Source: Gammaproteobacteria bacterium (GTDB taxonomy: Bacteria > Pseudomonadota > Gammaproteobacteria > Steroidobacterales > Steroidobacteraceae). From it: a stretch of 64,000 nt of DNA. Positions 46,230-54,076 of the stretch are shown one piece after another. The translations under genes were made by a program, and so were the position numbers. The notes under the pieces are model-generated. The model saw only the letters and a list, made by a program, of their open reading frames with translations, searched no databases and was not told the origin of the DNA. The DNA lies in NCBI GenBank assembly GCA_021323735.1, contig JAJPKM010000016.1, forward strand, positions 1 to 64,000. Reading direction: 5' to 3'. Each line of letters opens with the position of its first letter. The first letter of the stretch is position 1.

Positions 46230-48263
46230 TTGTACAGGCTGGGTAAAAGGGTGATTTATGAAAAGGTCAAGATTCTGACCCTCGGACGGCAGATCTGCGG
46301 CCACTGGAACGGGGCCGCCGGATACGAGTGGTTGGTCACCAACGGCTTGGGCGGTTACGCATGCGGCACCGTTGCGCTCGCCAACACCCGCCGTTACCAC
46401 GGATTTCTCATGGCCAGCCTCAAGCCCCCGGTGCAGCGCACGCTGCTCGTGGCCAAAATCGACTTGAGCGTCGAGTACCTCGGGCAAGTGACCGCTCTGT
46501 CGGCAAATGAATTCGTCGACGGCACGATCAGCCCGCAGGGCTTCATCCATTTGGAGTCGTTCACCGTACTTGACGGCATACCGACCTGGCGCTTTTGCGT
46601 GGCCGACGCGCTCCTGCAGCAACAGATTTTCATGGCGCCGGGCGCCAACACCAGCTATCTCCGTCTGGCCGTGTTGAGGAGTTCGGCGCCGCTGCGCGTC
46701 ACACTCAAACCCTTCGTCACCTATCGTGACTATCACAGCCTCGGAATAGGACCCCGGCCCTTCCAACTGGAGCCAGGTGCCGATCGCTGCCTGATTCAGG
46801 CCTTTGACGGTGCCCGGCCCTACCGCCTCCTGGTGAGCCACGGCGCTTTCACCCCAACGCCCGAATGGTATTGGCACTTCTGGCATCGGGAAGAAGCACT
46901 GCGCGGGCTGGACGCCGCAGAGGATCTATTCTTCCCGGGCACCTTCGGCGCCGATCTGACGCCTGAGGTGGCGCTCTGTTTCATCGCCACCGCAGAGACT
47001 TCCGCGCCGGCCGCCGGCGATGAGGTACTGAAGGGCGTCGAAGCCAAAGCCAAGGCACTGAGCGCATCTCTCCCGAGCACCGCGCCCGGCTGGATACGCA
47101 GCTTGGCGAGCGCGTCGGATCAGTTCATCGTGCGGCGCGATGCCCCCGCAGGCGCCACCAGCATCATCGCCGGATATCCCTGGTTCGCCGACTGGGGCCG
47201 CGACACCATGATTGCCCTGCCAGGCCTTGCGACTGCCTTGAGACGCTACGACATCGCGGCCGGCATTTTTAGAACCTACGCATCGTTCGTCGATCGAGGC
47301 ATGCTGCCGAATCGCTTCCCCGACGGCGGCGAGGCGCCTGAGTACAACACCGCGGATGCGACCTTGTGGATGTTTCACGCGCTGGATGACTACTTCCAGG
47401 CAACGCACGACGCGACATTGCTGAGCGATCTGTTCCCGGTGCTCACGACCATCATTCGCGCGCATGCCGAGGGCACGCGTTATGGCATCCACGTGGACCC
47501 GCGGGACGGCCTGTTGTGCGCCGGCGAGCCCGGCACCCAGCTGACCTGGATGGATGCCAAGCATGGCGATGAAGTATTCACACCGCGCACGGGTAAGGCG
47601 GTGGAGATCAACGCGCTGTGGCTCAATGCACTCCGCGTAATGGTCGGCTTCGCCGAACATATGGGTAGCCAAGGCGACCAGCGATTCTGCGCACAGCTGC
47701 TGGATCGCGCCACTTCGAACTTCGGCCGCTTCTGGAATGCCGAGCGCTCGTGCCTATACGACGTCATCGACGTAGATGGCGGCAGCGCACGCGACGATCG
47801 GGTCAGACCTAATCAGATTCTGGCGATCTCCCTGCCCCACTGCGTCCTTTCAGCCGCGCAAATGCGTGCCGTGGTGATTCGCTGCGGCCAAGAACTCCTC
47901 ACCAGCTTTGGACTGCGCAGCTTGAGCCCCTCCGCACCAGGATACATCGGACAGTATGCCGGCAACCCCCGCCGGCGCGACGCCGCGTATCACATGGGCA
48001 CGGCGTGGGGCTGGCTGCTCGGACCCTACGCTCGCGCGCATTTTCAGGTGTACGGCGACGCTCGCACGGCGCAGTCGTTGCTCGAGTCCATGGCCACGCA
48101 TGTGCACGGCGCTTGCATCGGCACCATAGGCGAAATATTTGATGGTGACGCACCTCACACTGCACGCGGCTGCTTCGCGCAGGCCTGGAGCGTCGCTGAG
48201 ATACTGCGCTCATGGATCTATCTCGAGCGCCGGATCTCGAAGGCCCAAGGGAGTATTGATTGA
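46230..48263 (+). CDS. amylo-alpha-1,6-glucosidase (glycogen-debranching type)
   Basis: A 677 aa protein with the two-part GDE layout. The N-terminal domain (about 1-280) starts GYEWLVTNGLGGYACGTVAL and NTRRYHGFLMASLKPP. A GH133-like (alpha/alpha)6 catalytic domain follows from about 300, with SIIAGYPWFADWGRDTMIAL, FPDGGEAPEYNTADATLWMF and TWMDAKHGDEVFTPR. It removes alpha-1,6-linked glucose at branch points. No signal peptide. The start is uncertain: TTG at 46230 has no ribosome site, and GTG at 46251 is nearly as good. It overlaps the next gene by four bases. Together they look like an alpha-glucan processing pair. Confidence 0.88.
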   Translation: MYRLGKRVIYEKVKILTLGRQICGHWNGAAGYEWLVTNGLGGYACGTVALANTRRYHGFLMASLKPPVQRTLLVAKIDLSVEYLGQVTALSANEFVDGTISPQGFIHLESFTVLDGIPTWRFCVADALLQQQIFMAPGANTSYLRLAVLRSSAPLRVTLKPFVTYRDYHSLGIGPRPFQLEPGADRCLIQAFDGARPYRLLVSHGAFTPTPEWYWHFWHREEALRGLDAAEDLFFPGTFGADLTPEVALCFIATAETSAPAAGDEVLKGVEAKAKALSASLPSTAPGWIRSLASASDQFIVRRDAPAGATSIIAGYPWFADWGRDTMIALPGLATALRRYDIAAGIFRTYASFVDRGMLPNRFPDGGEAPEYNTADATLWMFHALDDYFQATHDATLLSDLFPVLTTIIRAHAEGTRYGIHVDPRDGLLCAGEPGTQLTWMDAKHGDEVFTPRTGKAVEINALWLNALRVMVGFAEHMGSQGDQRFCAQLLDRATSNFGRFWNAERSCLYDVIDVDGGSARDDRVRPNQILAISLPHCVLSAAQMRAVVIRCGQELLTSFGLRSLSPSAPGYIGQYAGNPRRRDAAYHMGTAWGWLLGPYARAHFQVYGDARTAQSLLESMATHVHGACIGTIGEIFDGDAPHTARGCFAQAWSVAEILRSWIYLERRISKAQGSID

Positions 48264-50878
48264 ATATCGAACGAGAGCGTCAACTCGCCCATGTGGTCGG
48301 CCCCGACGGCTGGAAGCACTGGGGACCCTACTTGAGCGAGCGTCAATGGGGCACCGTGCGGGAGGACTACAGTCCCGGCGGTACCGCCTGGGAATATTTT
48401 CCGCACGATCATGCGCGCAGCCGTGCCTACCGCTGGGGAGAGGACGGCATCGCCGGCATTTCCGACGCCGAGCAGCTGGTCTGTCTCTCCTTGGGGATGT
48501 GGAACGGGGCCGACCCGATTTTGAAAGAGCGCCTGTTCGGCCTCACCAATGCCGAAGGCAATCACGGCGAGGACGTCAAGGAGCATTACTACTACCTGGA
48601 TGCCACGCCGACGCATTCCTACTTGAAGATGCTCTACAAATATCCGCATCGCGAATTTCCCTACGCGGATCTGGTGGCGGAGAATCGGCGGCGCGGCGCC
48701 GATGTTCCGGAGTACGAGCTTTTGGACACGGGCGTGTTCGCGGAGAATCGGTATTTCGACGTGTTCGTCGAATACGCCCAGATCGAACCGGGCGATATTC
48801 TCATGAAGGTCACCGCGTGGAACCGCGGGCCGAGCGCCATCTTGCATCTCATTCCGCAACTGCTGTTTCGCAACACCTGGAGCTGGGATCCAGGCTGCGA
48901 AAAGCCGCAGCTGCGTGCGGCCGAGGACGGCGCCATTGCCATCGAGCCCGGTGGCTTTGGCGTGAGCCGCCTGTATTTCGACGGCGACGCCGAAGTTCTC
49001 TACACGGAGAACGAGACCAATGCGCGGCGGCTTTGGAACTACGGCGAGACCGGGTATTTCAAGGATGCGTTTCACGAGCGCATCATCGGCGGTCATCGCG
49101 ATCGGGTGAACCCGGCATGCGTCGGCACCAAGGCCGGGGTCTGGTATCGATCCACCCTCCCCGCGGGCGGCAAACAGGAACTGCGGCTGCGCTTGACGCG
49201 CCGCGAGGTCGGCGATCCGTTCGAAGACTTCGACAGCCACATCCGTCAGCGGCATCGCGAGGCCGATGCCTACTATGCGGATCTGCAAAGAGACATCGCC
49301 TCCGTCGATGAGCGCACCATCCAGCGTCAGGCCTTCGCCGGACTGATCTGGAGCAAGCAGTTTTATTATCTCGACGTGCCTCGCTGGCTCAAGGGTGATC
49401 CCGGCCAGATGAAGCCGCCGGATTCGCGCCTACATGGACGCGATTCGGATTGGAGCAACCTCAACAACGCCGACATCCTCTCGATGCCGGATAAGTGGGA
49501 ATATCCCTGGTACGCCTCCTGGGACCTGGCATTTCATTGCATTCCCTTTGCGCTGATCGACGCGCCGTTCGCCAAACATCAACTCGTCCTGCTGACCCGC
49601 GAATGGTACATGCACCCCAATGGGCAGATTCCTGCGTATGAATGGGCATTCAGCGATGTGAACCCGCCGGTGCATGCCTGGGCGACCTGGCGCGTGTACC
49701 AAATCGACCGCAAGCAGAACGCCGGCCGGGGCGACCTGGAATTCCTCGAGCGGGTATTTCACAAGCTCATGCTGAACTTCACCTGGTGGGTGAACCGCAA
49801 GGACACCCTGGGACGCAATATTTTCCAGGGCGGGTTTCTAGGATTGGACAACATCGGCGTGTTCGATCGCAGCGCTCAATTGCCCACCGGCGGCTACATC
49901 AATCAATCCGACGGCACCAGCTGGATGGCGATGTATGCCCTGAACCTCATGCGTATCGCCCTGGAGCTCGCGGAGCACAACCATGTGTACGAAGACATCG
50001 CGAGCAAATTCTTCGAGCACTTCCTGAACATTGCCGCGGCGATGAATTCCATCATCAGCGAGGATGTCGGCCTGTGGGACGATGAGGATCAATTCTTCTA
50101 CGACGTCCTGTGCCTGCCCGACAACCGGCGCGTGCGCCTGCGGATTCGCTCCATGGTGGGACTGATACCGCTGTTCGCGGTGGAAACCTTGGAACCCGAG
50201 CTGCTGGAGAGGCTGCCGGGATTTCGCCGCCGCCTGGAATGGTTTCTGATGCATCGCCCCGATCTCGCCGGCCTGGTGTCGCACTGGCAATCGCCGGGGC
50301 GCGGCGAGCGCCGCCTGCTGTCGCTGCTGCGCGGCCACCGCATGAAGATGCTGCTGAAACGCATGCTGGATGAGTCCGAATTCCTGTCCGACTTCGGCGT
50401 TCGCGCCCTATCCAAGGCGCATCTTGAACACCCGTTCGAGCTGAACGTGGACGGTATCAGAGAATCCGTGCGCTATACCCCGGCGGAATCCGAGACCCGG
50501 CAGTTCGGTGGTAACTCCAATTGGCGTGGACCGATCTGGTTTCCGATGAATTTCCTCATCATCGAGTCGCTGCAAAAATTCCACCACTACTACGGCGATG
50601 ACTTCAAAGTGGAATGCCCCACCGGCTCGGGAAACTTTCACACCATCAACGAGGTAGCGATCGAATTGTCGCATCGCCTGTCGCGCATTTTCTTGAAGGA
50701 CGACAAGGGCGAGCGGCCCGTGCTACGCCACCAGCCGCAATTGCAAACCGATCCTTACTACCAAGACTGCATTCCGTTCTACGAATACTTCCACGGCGAC
50801 AGCGGCCGCGGTGTGGGCGCATCGCATCAGTCCGGATGGACGTCGCTGATCGCCAAGCTGCTCATGCCGCGGGCGTAG
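48260..50878 (+). CDS. GH63-type glucosidase
   Basis: An 872 aa protein resembling bacterial GH63 (mannosyl-oligosaccharide glucosidase-like, MGH1-type) enzymes. The opening HWGPYLSERQWGTVREDYS and TAWEYFPHDHARSRAYRWGE is a family hallmark. Late FGGNSNWRGPIWFPMNFLII and a C-terminal SGRGVGASHQSGWTSLIAKL are also typical. The middle (about 350-600) should be the (alpha/alpha)6 barrel. The TTG start overlaps the TGA of the debranching gene and has GGGAG upstream, so translation is coupled. No secretion signal is seen, so it should be cytoplasmic. The natural substrate may be an alpha-glucan or glucosylglycerate-like compound; this is open. Confidence 0.87.
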   Translation: MNIERERQLAHVVGPDGWKHWGPYLSERQWGTVREDYSPGGTAWEYFPHDHARSRAYRWGEDGIAGISDAEQLVCLSLGMWNGADPILKERLFGLTNAEGNHGEDVKEHYYYLDATPTHSYLKMLYKYPHREFPYADLVAENRRRGADVPEYELLDTGVFAENRYFDVFVEYAQIEPGDILMKVTAWNRGPSAILHLIPQLLFRNTWSWDPGCEKPQLRAAEDGAIAIEPGGFGVSRLYFDGDAEVLYTENETNARRLWNYGETGYFKDAFHERIIGGHRDRVNPACVGTKAGVWYRSTLPAGGKQELRLRLTRREVGDPFEDFDSHIRQRHREADAYYADLQRDIASVDERTIQRQAFAGLIWSKQFYYLDVPRWLKGDPGQMKPPDSRLHGRDSDWSNLNNADILSMPDKWEYPWYASWDLAFHCIPFALIDAPFAKHQLVLLTREWYMHPNGQIPAYEWAFSDVNPPVHAWATWRVYQIDRKQNAGRGDLEFLERVFHKLMLNFTWWVNRKDTLGRNIFQGGFLGLDNIGVFDRSAQLPTGGYINQSDGTSWMAMYALNLMRIALELAEHNHVYEDIASKFFEHFLNIAAAMNSIISEDVGLWDDEDQFFYDVLCLPDNRRVRLRIRSMVGLIPLFAVETLEPELLERLPGFRRRLEWFLMHRPDLAGLVSHWQSPGRGERRLLSLLRGHRMKMLLKRMLDESEFLSDFGVRALSKAHLEHPFELNVDGIRESVRYTPAESETRQFGGNSNWRGPIWFPMNFLIIESLQKFHHYYGDDFKVECPTGSGNFHTINEVAIELSHRLSRIFLKDDKGERPVLRHQPQLQTDPYYQDCIPFYEYFHGDSGRGVGASHQSGWTSLIAKLLMPRA

Positions 50879-50906
50879 GCGTAGTCAATGGGGCAAGCCC
50901 CGCCTA

Positions 50907-52121
50907 TCAAGGCTTGCGCGCGGGATCGGCAACTCGCCAGCTCAGCTTCAGGTTGAGCCAGAAGTTCCACCCGGTCACGACGATGATGGCGACGGCATTG
51001 GCGACGTAGCGGTTCATGCCGAGTAGATTGAATTGCAGATTCAAAAGCACCGTATTCAGCACCAGGCCGGCGAGGCAAATGAGCTGAAACTTGGCAAATC
51101 GTCGCAACCGATCCTTGGCACCTAACTGCCGAGCCGAGATGTCGCCGAACGTCCACGCATCGTTCCAGACGAAATTATTGATGAGCGCAACCTCGGAGGC
51201 GATCAATTTGCTGCGCGTCAGGCCCCAGCCGAGCATGGTCGGATCGCTGAGCAGAAATAGCAGCCCCATGTCGACCACGACGCCGCTGCACCCCACCGCC
51301 GCGAAGCGGACGAATCGGCTGATCGGCAGCGCCGAGAATCTTAAGCGCAGCAAATGGCGCAGATAGTCCACATAGACCGTGCGCGTCACCTTGCTCTCGC
51401 CATGGTCCCTCTCGCGAAAAACGTAAGGCACCTCACCGATCCAACGGCACTGCCCACGCCCCAGTACTTCGATCAGTATCTTGTAGCCCAGAGGATGAAG
51501 ATCGACGCCTTGGATGGCGCTGCGCCGAACCATGAAATAACCGCTCATGGGGTCCGTCACCCGGCCCACCACCCCCGGCAGGACAACCAAACCGATGAGC
51601 TGCGCGCCGCGCGAAATGAAGCGTCGGAAAATGCTCCAATCGCTGACGCCCCCGCCTTCGATGTAGCGCGTGGCGACCGCGATGTCTGCGCCACGGTCCA
51701 TGACCTTGCACAGATCCAGCGTAACTTCCGGCGGATGTTGAAGATCCGCATCGATGACTGCCAGAATGTCCCCTCGAGCGGCTTGCCAACCCCTGATCAC
51801 GGCCGTGGACAGACCCCGCTCATGCTCTCTGCGCATGACGCGCAAGCTGGGGTAATCCGCGGTCAACCGATGAGCCAGCTCCCAGGTCCTGTCGGGACTA
51901 TTGTCATCGACGACGATGATCTCGTAGCGGTGCGGGAAAGCGCGGTCCAGCAACTCCGTCAGGCGACGCACCATCTCCGCAATGTTCTTCGATTCACGGT
52001 AGGTGGGAACGATGACCGACAAATGCAGAGAGTCGGTAGAGCCCGCAGACTTCGGGTCAATCCGATAGGGGCCGATGGGAACGCCGATAAGCGGGGCTAG
52101 ACTGCTTTTTTCGGAGGCCAT
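50907..52121 (-). CDS. GT2 (dolichol-phosphate-mannose synthase-like) fused to a GtrA domain
   Basis: A 404 aa fusion. Residues 30-250 are a GT2 enzyme of the polyprenyl-phosphate hexosyltransferase type: LSVIVPTYRESKNIAEMVRR, IIVVDDNSPDRTWELAH, VIDADLQHPPEVTLDL. Residues 270-395 are a GtrA/DPMS-like module of four helices: FVRFAAVGCSGVVVDMGLLF, ASEVALINNFVWNDAWTFGD. It would charge undecaprenyl phosphate with a hexose and, through GtrA, flip it for a periplasmic glycosyltransferase such as ArnT-type GT83/GT39 enzymes. The gene starts at the base next to the stop of the GST gene, so it is read from the same transcript. Confidence 0.9.
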   Translation of the reverse strand: MASEKSSLAPLIGVPIGPYRIDPKSAGSTDSLHLSVIVPTYRESKNIAEMVRRLTELLDRAFPHRYEIIVVDDNSPDRTWELAHRLTADYPSLRVMRREHERGLSTAVIRGWQAARGDILAVIDADLQHPPEVTLDLCKVMDRGADIAVATRYIEGGGVSDWSIFRRFISRGAQLIGLVVLPGVVGRVTDPMSGYFMVRRSAIQGVDLHPLGYKILIEVLGRGQCRWIGEVPYVFRERDHGESKVTRTVYVDYLRHLLRLRFSALPISRFVRFAAVGCSGVVVDMGLLFLLSDPTMLGWGLTRSKLIASEVALINNFVWNDAWTFGDISARQLGAKDRLRRFAKFQLICLAGLVLNTVLLNLQFNLLGMNRYVANAVAIIVVTGWNFWLNLKLSWRVADPARKP

Positions 52122-52748
52122 TTAAGCGTTCTTGGGCATCAATGCTTCGCTCTCCGCCATGGCGCGCCGATGGGCGGGCCGTTCGGTCACCTTGGCCATA
52201 TAGGCAGCAAACGCCGGGCGCGGCTCGACGGCTTTCATCATCAGCCCCCAGCCGATGGCCGAGCCCAGGTAAACATCCACGGCGCTGAATCGTTCGCCGA
52301 GAACAAAGGGCCCGGGACTGATCGCCTTTTCCAGGGTATTCAGCGTGTCGGCGTAGTTGCCGTAACTTAGCGCCGCCGGCCGGCTCGGTGGCGGCCGCGA
52401 GAACATCTGATCGATGATGGCCGGTTCCACGCAGCCGGCCCCGAAAAACAGCCAGCGCAGATAGGTCCCGCGCTTCGGATCGTCGGTCGCCGGTGCCAGT
52501 CCTGCTGCCGGAAAGGCATCGGCCAAGTAGGCGCAGATGGCCGCGCACTCGGTAACCACCGTGCCGCGATGAACGATGGCGGGAATTTTTCCCATGGGGT
52601 TGATGGCGAGGAAATCGGGTGACTTGTGCTCCCTCTTGTTGAAATCCACCACCTTGATTTCATACGGCGCATTCACTTCCTCCAGCATCCAATGCACAAT
52701 CCGGCCCCGCGACTGCGGGTTGTGGTAGAAGGCGATGGTGTCGGTCAT
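52122..52748 (-). CDS. glutathione S-transferase
   Basis: A 208 aa cytosolic GST. The thioredoxin-fold N-domain starts TIAFYHNPQSRGRIVHWMLE and contains the cis-proline and Glu/Ser glutathione contacts in NPMGKIPAIV and VVTECAAICAYLAD. The helical C-domain (about 90-208) ends AHRRAMAESEALM. The frame extends to 52862, but the ATG at 52748 opens the conserved fold. It is the first gene of the GST/GT2-GtrA pair and is divergent from the hydrolase remnant. Role: conjugation or detoxification; substrate unknown. Confidence 0.9.
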   Translation of the reverse strand: MTDTIAFYHNPQSRGRIVHWMLEEVNAPYEIKVVDFNKREHKSPDFLAINPMGKIPAIVHRGTVVTECAAICAYLADAFPAAGLAPATDDPKRGTYLRWLFFGAGCVEPAIIDQMFSRPPPSRPAALSYGNYADTLNTLEKAISPGPFVLGERFSAVDVYLGSAIGWGLMMKAVEPRPAFAAYMAKVTERPAHRRAMAESEALMPKNA

Positions 52749-52795
52749 GGCAACTCCGGACGTGGGCGAGAGATTTTCAGTGGATTCTACTACCG

Positions 52796-53095
52796 ATCGG
52801 CGCAGCGCCGACGTCCGATCCCCCATCCTGGTTCTCTTGCCCGGCTTGGATGGCACCGGCAAATTATTTGCTGAGTTCTTGAAGGTGATTCAGGGCCGCA
52901 TCGACACCCGCGTCGTGAAGGATCATGCGCGGCATTGCGCACGCTCAGCGGGTCGACATCGAGGGTCCGCATCTGTTGCTGCAGACCTGCGCCGCGCCAT
53001 GCGCGGCTGCGGTGCTGTCGTCTATGCGCAAGCACTCTGGAAAACGCGCGCCTGCCCAGGCGATCGGGCAGCACGGTATGGCTCCGAATCCTTAA
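52796..53095 (+). pseudogene. internally deleted and frameshifted alpha/beta hydrolase
   Basis: Only the two ends of a hydrolase remain. Frame one gives PILVLLPGLDGTGKLFAEFL (52821-52880), the usual N-terminal oxyanion region. It then jumps directly to a C-terminal-like VIQGRIDTRVV (the strand with the catalytic aspartate). Then the frame shifts, and VDIEGPHLLLQTCAA, the histidine region, reads on to a stop at 53093-53095. About 130 or more central residues, including the nucleophile elbow, are missing. The frame one reading continues to 53982 as unrelated sequence and is not a gene. Confidence 0.7.
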
Positions 53096-53157
53096 ACAAC
53101 GCGCGGCGGCTATTAATGTTATCCAGAAACCTTTGGAAGGTCAGCCGTAGCAAATGC

Positions 53158-53180
53158 GGGTGCCCGAGCGACGGGCACCC
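53158..53180. terminator. hairpin terminator at the end of the peroxiredoxin gene
   Basis: GGGTGCCCG, loop AGCGA, CGGGCACCC: a perfect nine-pair GC stem. It lies 16 bases after the peroxiredoxin stop (minus strand). On the plus strand it is followed by TTTCTC, so it may stop transcription in both directions. Confidence 0.75.
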
Positions 53181-53196
53181 TTTCTCGACAATCAGC

Positions 53197-53736
53197 TTAC
53201 GACTTGTGCTCGGCCTTCCACTTCTCGACGGCCGCCATGGTGTTCTCGACATGCTTGTCGGGATTCAAGGCGGTGTACTCATAAATGATCTTGCCGTTCG
53301 GCGCGATCACATAGGAAGTGCGGTTGGCATATTCAGGCTTGATCGCCAGGATGGCATCGTATGCCTTGGTGATCTTCTGATCCGCATCGGCGGCCACCGC
53401 AAACTTGTTGCGGCATTCGCTCACGGAGAATTTGTTGAGCGTATCGATGGGATCATGCGAGACGCCGATCACGGTCGCACCCAGTGCCTTGAACTTGTCG
53501 GTGGCCTCGGCAAAGTTGTGCGCTTCGATGGTGCAGCCGGTGGTGAACGCCGCCGGATAGAAGTACAGAACCACCGGACCGGTCTTCAGTGCGTCGGCCA
53601 AGGAGAAGGTGAACGGCTTGCCGGCAAGGGTCGCCTGGGTGGTGAAATCGGGTGCCTGAACGCCTGGCGCAAGTGCCGCGTACAAGGGCGCGGCAAGTGC
53701 CGCACTGCTCAGGGCAAAAATCATAAGACGCTTCAT
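53197..53736 (-). CDS. secreted peroxiredoxin (AhpC/TSA, Bcp-like)
   Basis: A 179 aa thiol peroxidase. The start ATG at 53736 has AAGGA nine bases upstream and opens a signal peptide (MKRLMIFALSSAALAAPLYA), so the enzyme should act in the periplasm. The peroxidatic cysteine is Cys68 in AAFTTGCTIEAH; the usual Pro before Gly-Cys is Thr here. A second cysteine, Cys108 in SVSECRNKF, could be the resolving one. VVLYFYPAAF and VIGVSHDP are family marks. It reduces hydrogen peroxide or organic peroxides. Longer readings back to 54150 are the antisense of the Fic promoter. Confidence 0.9.
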   Translation of the reverse strand: MKRLMIFALSSAALAAPLYAALAPGVQAPDFTTQATLAGKPFTFSLADALKTGPVVLYFYPAAFTTGCTIEAHNFAEATDKFKALGATVIGVSHDPIDTLNKFSVSECRNKFAVAADADQKITKAYDAILAIKPEYANRTSYVIAPNGKIIYEYTALNPDKHVENTMAAVEKWKAEHKS

Positions 53737-54076
53737 GGTAAGAGTTCCTTTGGAGCTGACATTAGCTCGGTGGGAAGTCTGCGCCATCCCCGGCAAATTG
53801 CATCTCGCCGCGTCTACAGAATGGACGCCGCGCGAAAGGCTAGCGGTTCGGACTTGCGCGCGCGAACACAAGGAATCAAAGCGATCTTCTTCATTGGCAT
53901 GACTCGATGCCCATTGGATGTTGTTGCCATGCAACAGAGCGACGGCCCGGGCCTGCCTTTGAAAGGTTGGGGATTTGGTTAGATAATGGGTATATAACCA
54001 TAATCCACCCATTATCCATCCAATGTGGTTAGATAATGGGTATATAACCATCCTGCCCATCGCGGAGCATTTGAAA
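53737..54076. other. divergent intergenic region between peroxiredoxin and the Fic gene
   Basis: 340 bases without a supported gene. The half next to the peroxiredoxin has GC-rich, featureless sequence. The half next to the Fic gene is AT-rich and carries the repeated operator-like elements at 53976-54051. Confidence 0.55.
53976..54051 (+). promoter_or_regulatory. pair of 26-bp direct repeats with internal symmetry upstream of the Fic gene
   Basis: Two identical 26-base copies (53976-54001 and 54026-54051), 50 bases apart start to start, each begin TGGTTAGATAATGGG and end TATATAACCAT. Each copy has GGTTA near one end and TAACC near the other. The spacer contains CCCATTATCC, the inverse of GATAATGGG. 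The second copy ends 25 bases before the Fic start codon. This is the layout of an autoregulatory operator, with the Fic protein's own N-terminal winged helix as the obvious candidate to bind. Confidence 0.7.

Noticed and set aside
48139-49311. 390-codon plus-strand frame
   Set aside because: Out-of-frame shadow of the two glucosidase genes, arginine-rich and without motifs.
50880-50915. GCAAGCC/GGCTTGC inverted repeat at the end of the GH63 gene
   Set aside because: No T-run follows and half of it lies in the end of the GT2-GtrA coding sequence.
52735-53982. 415-codon plus-strand frame read as one gene
   Set aside because: Only its first part is a hydrolase fragment; the rest is antisense to the peroxiredoxin gene and crosses a terminator hairpin.
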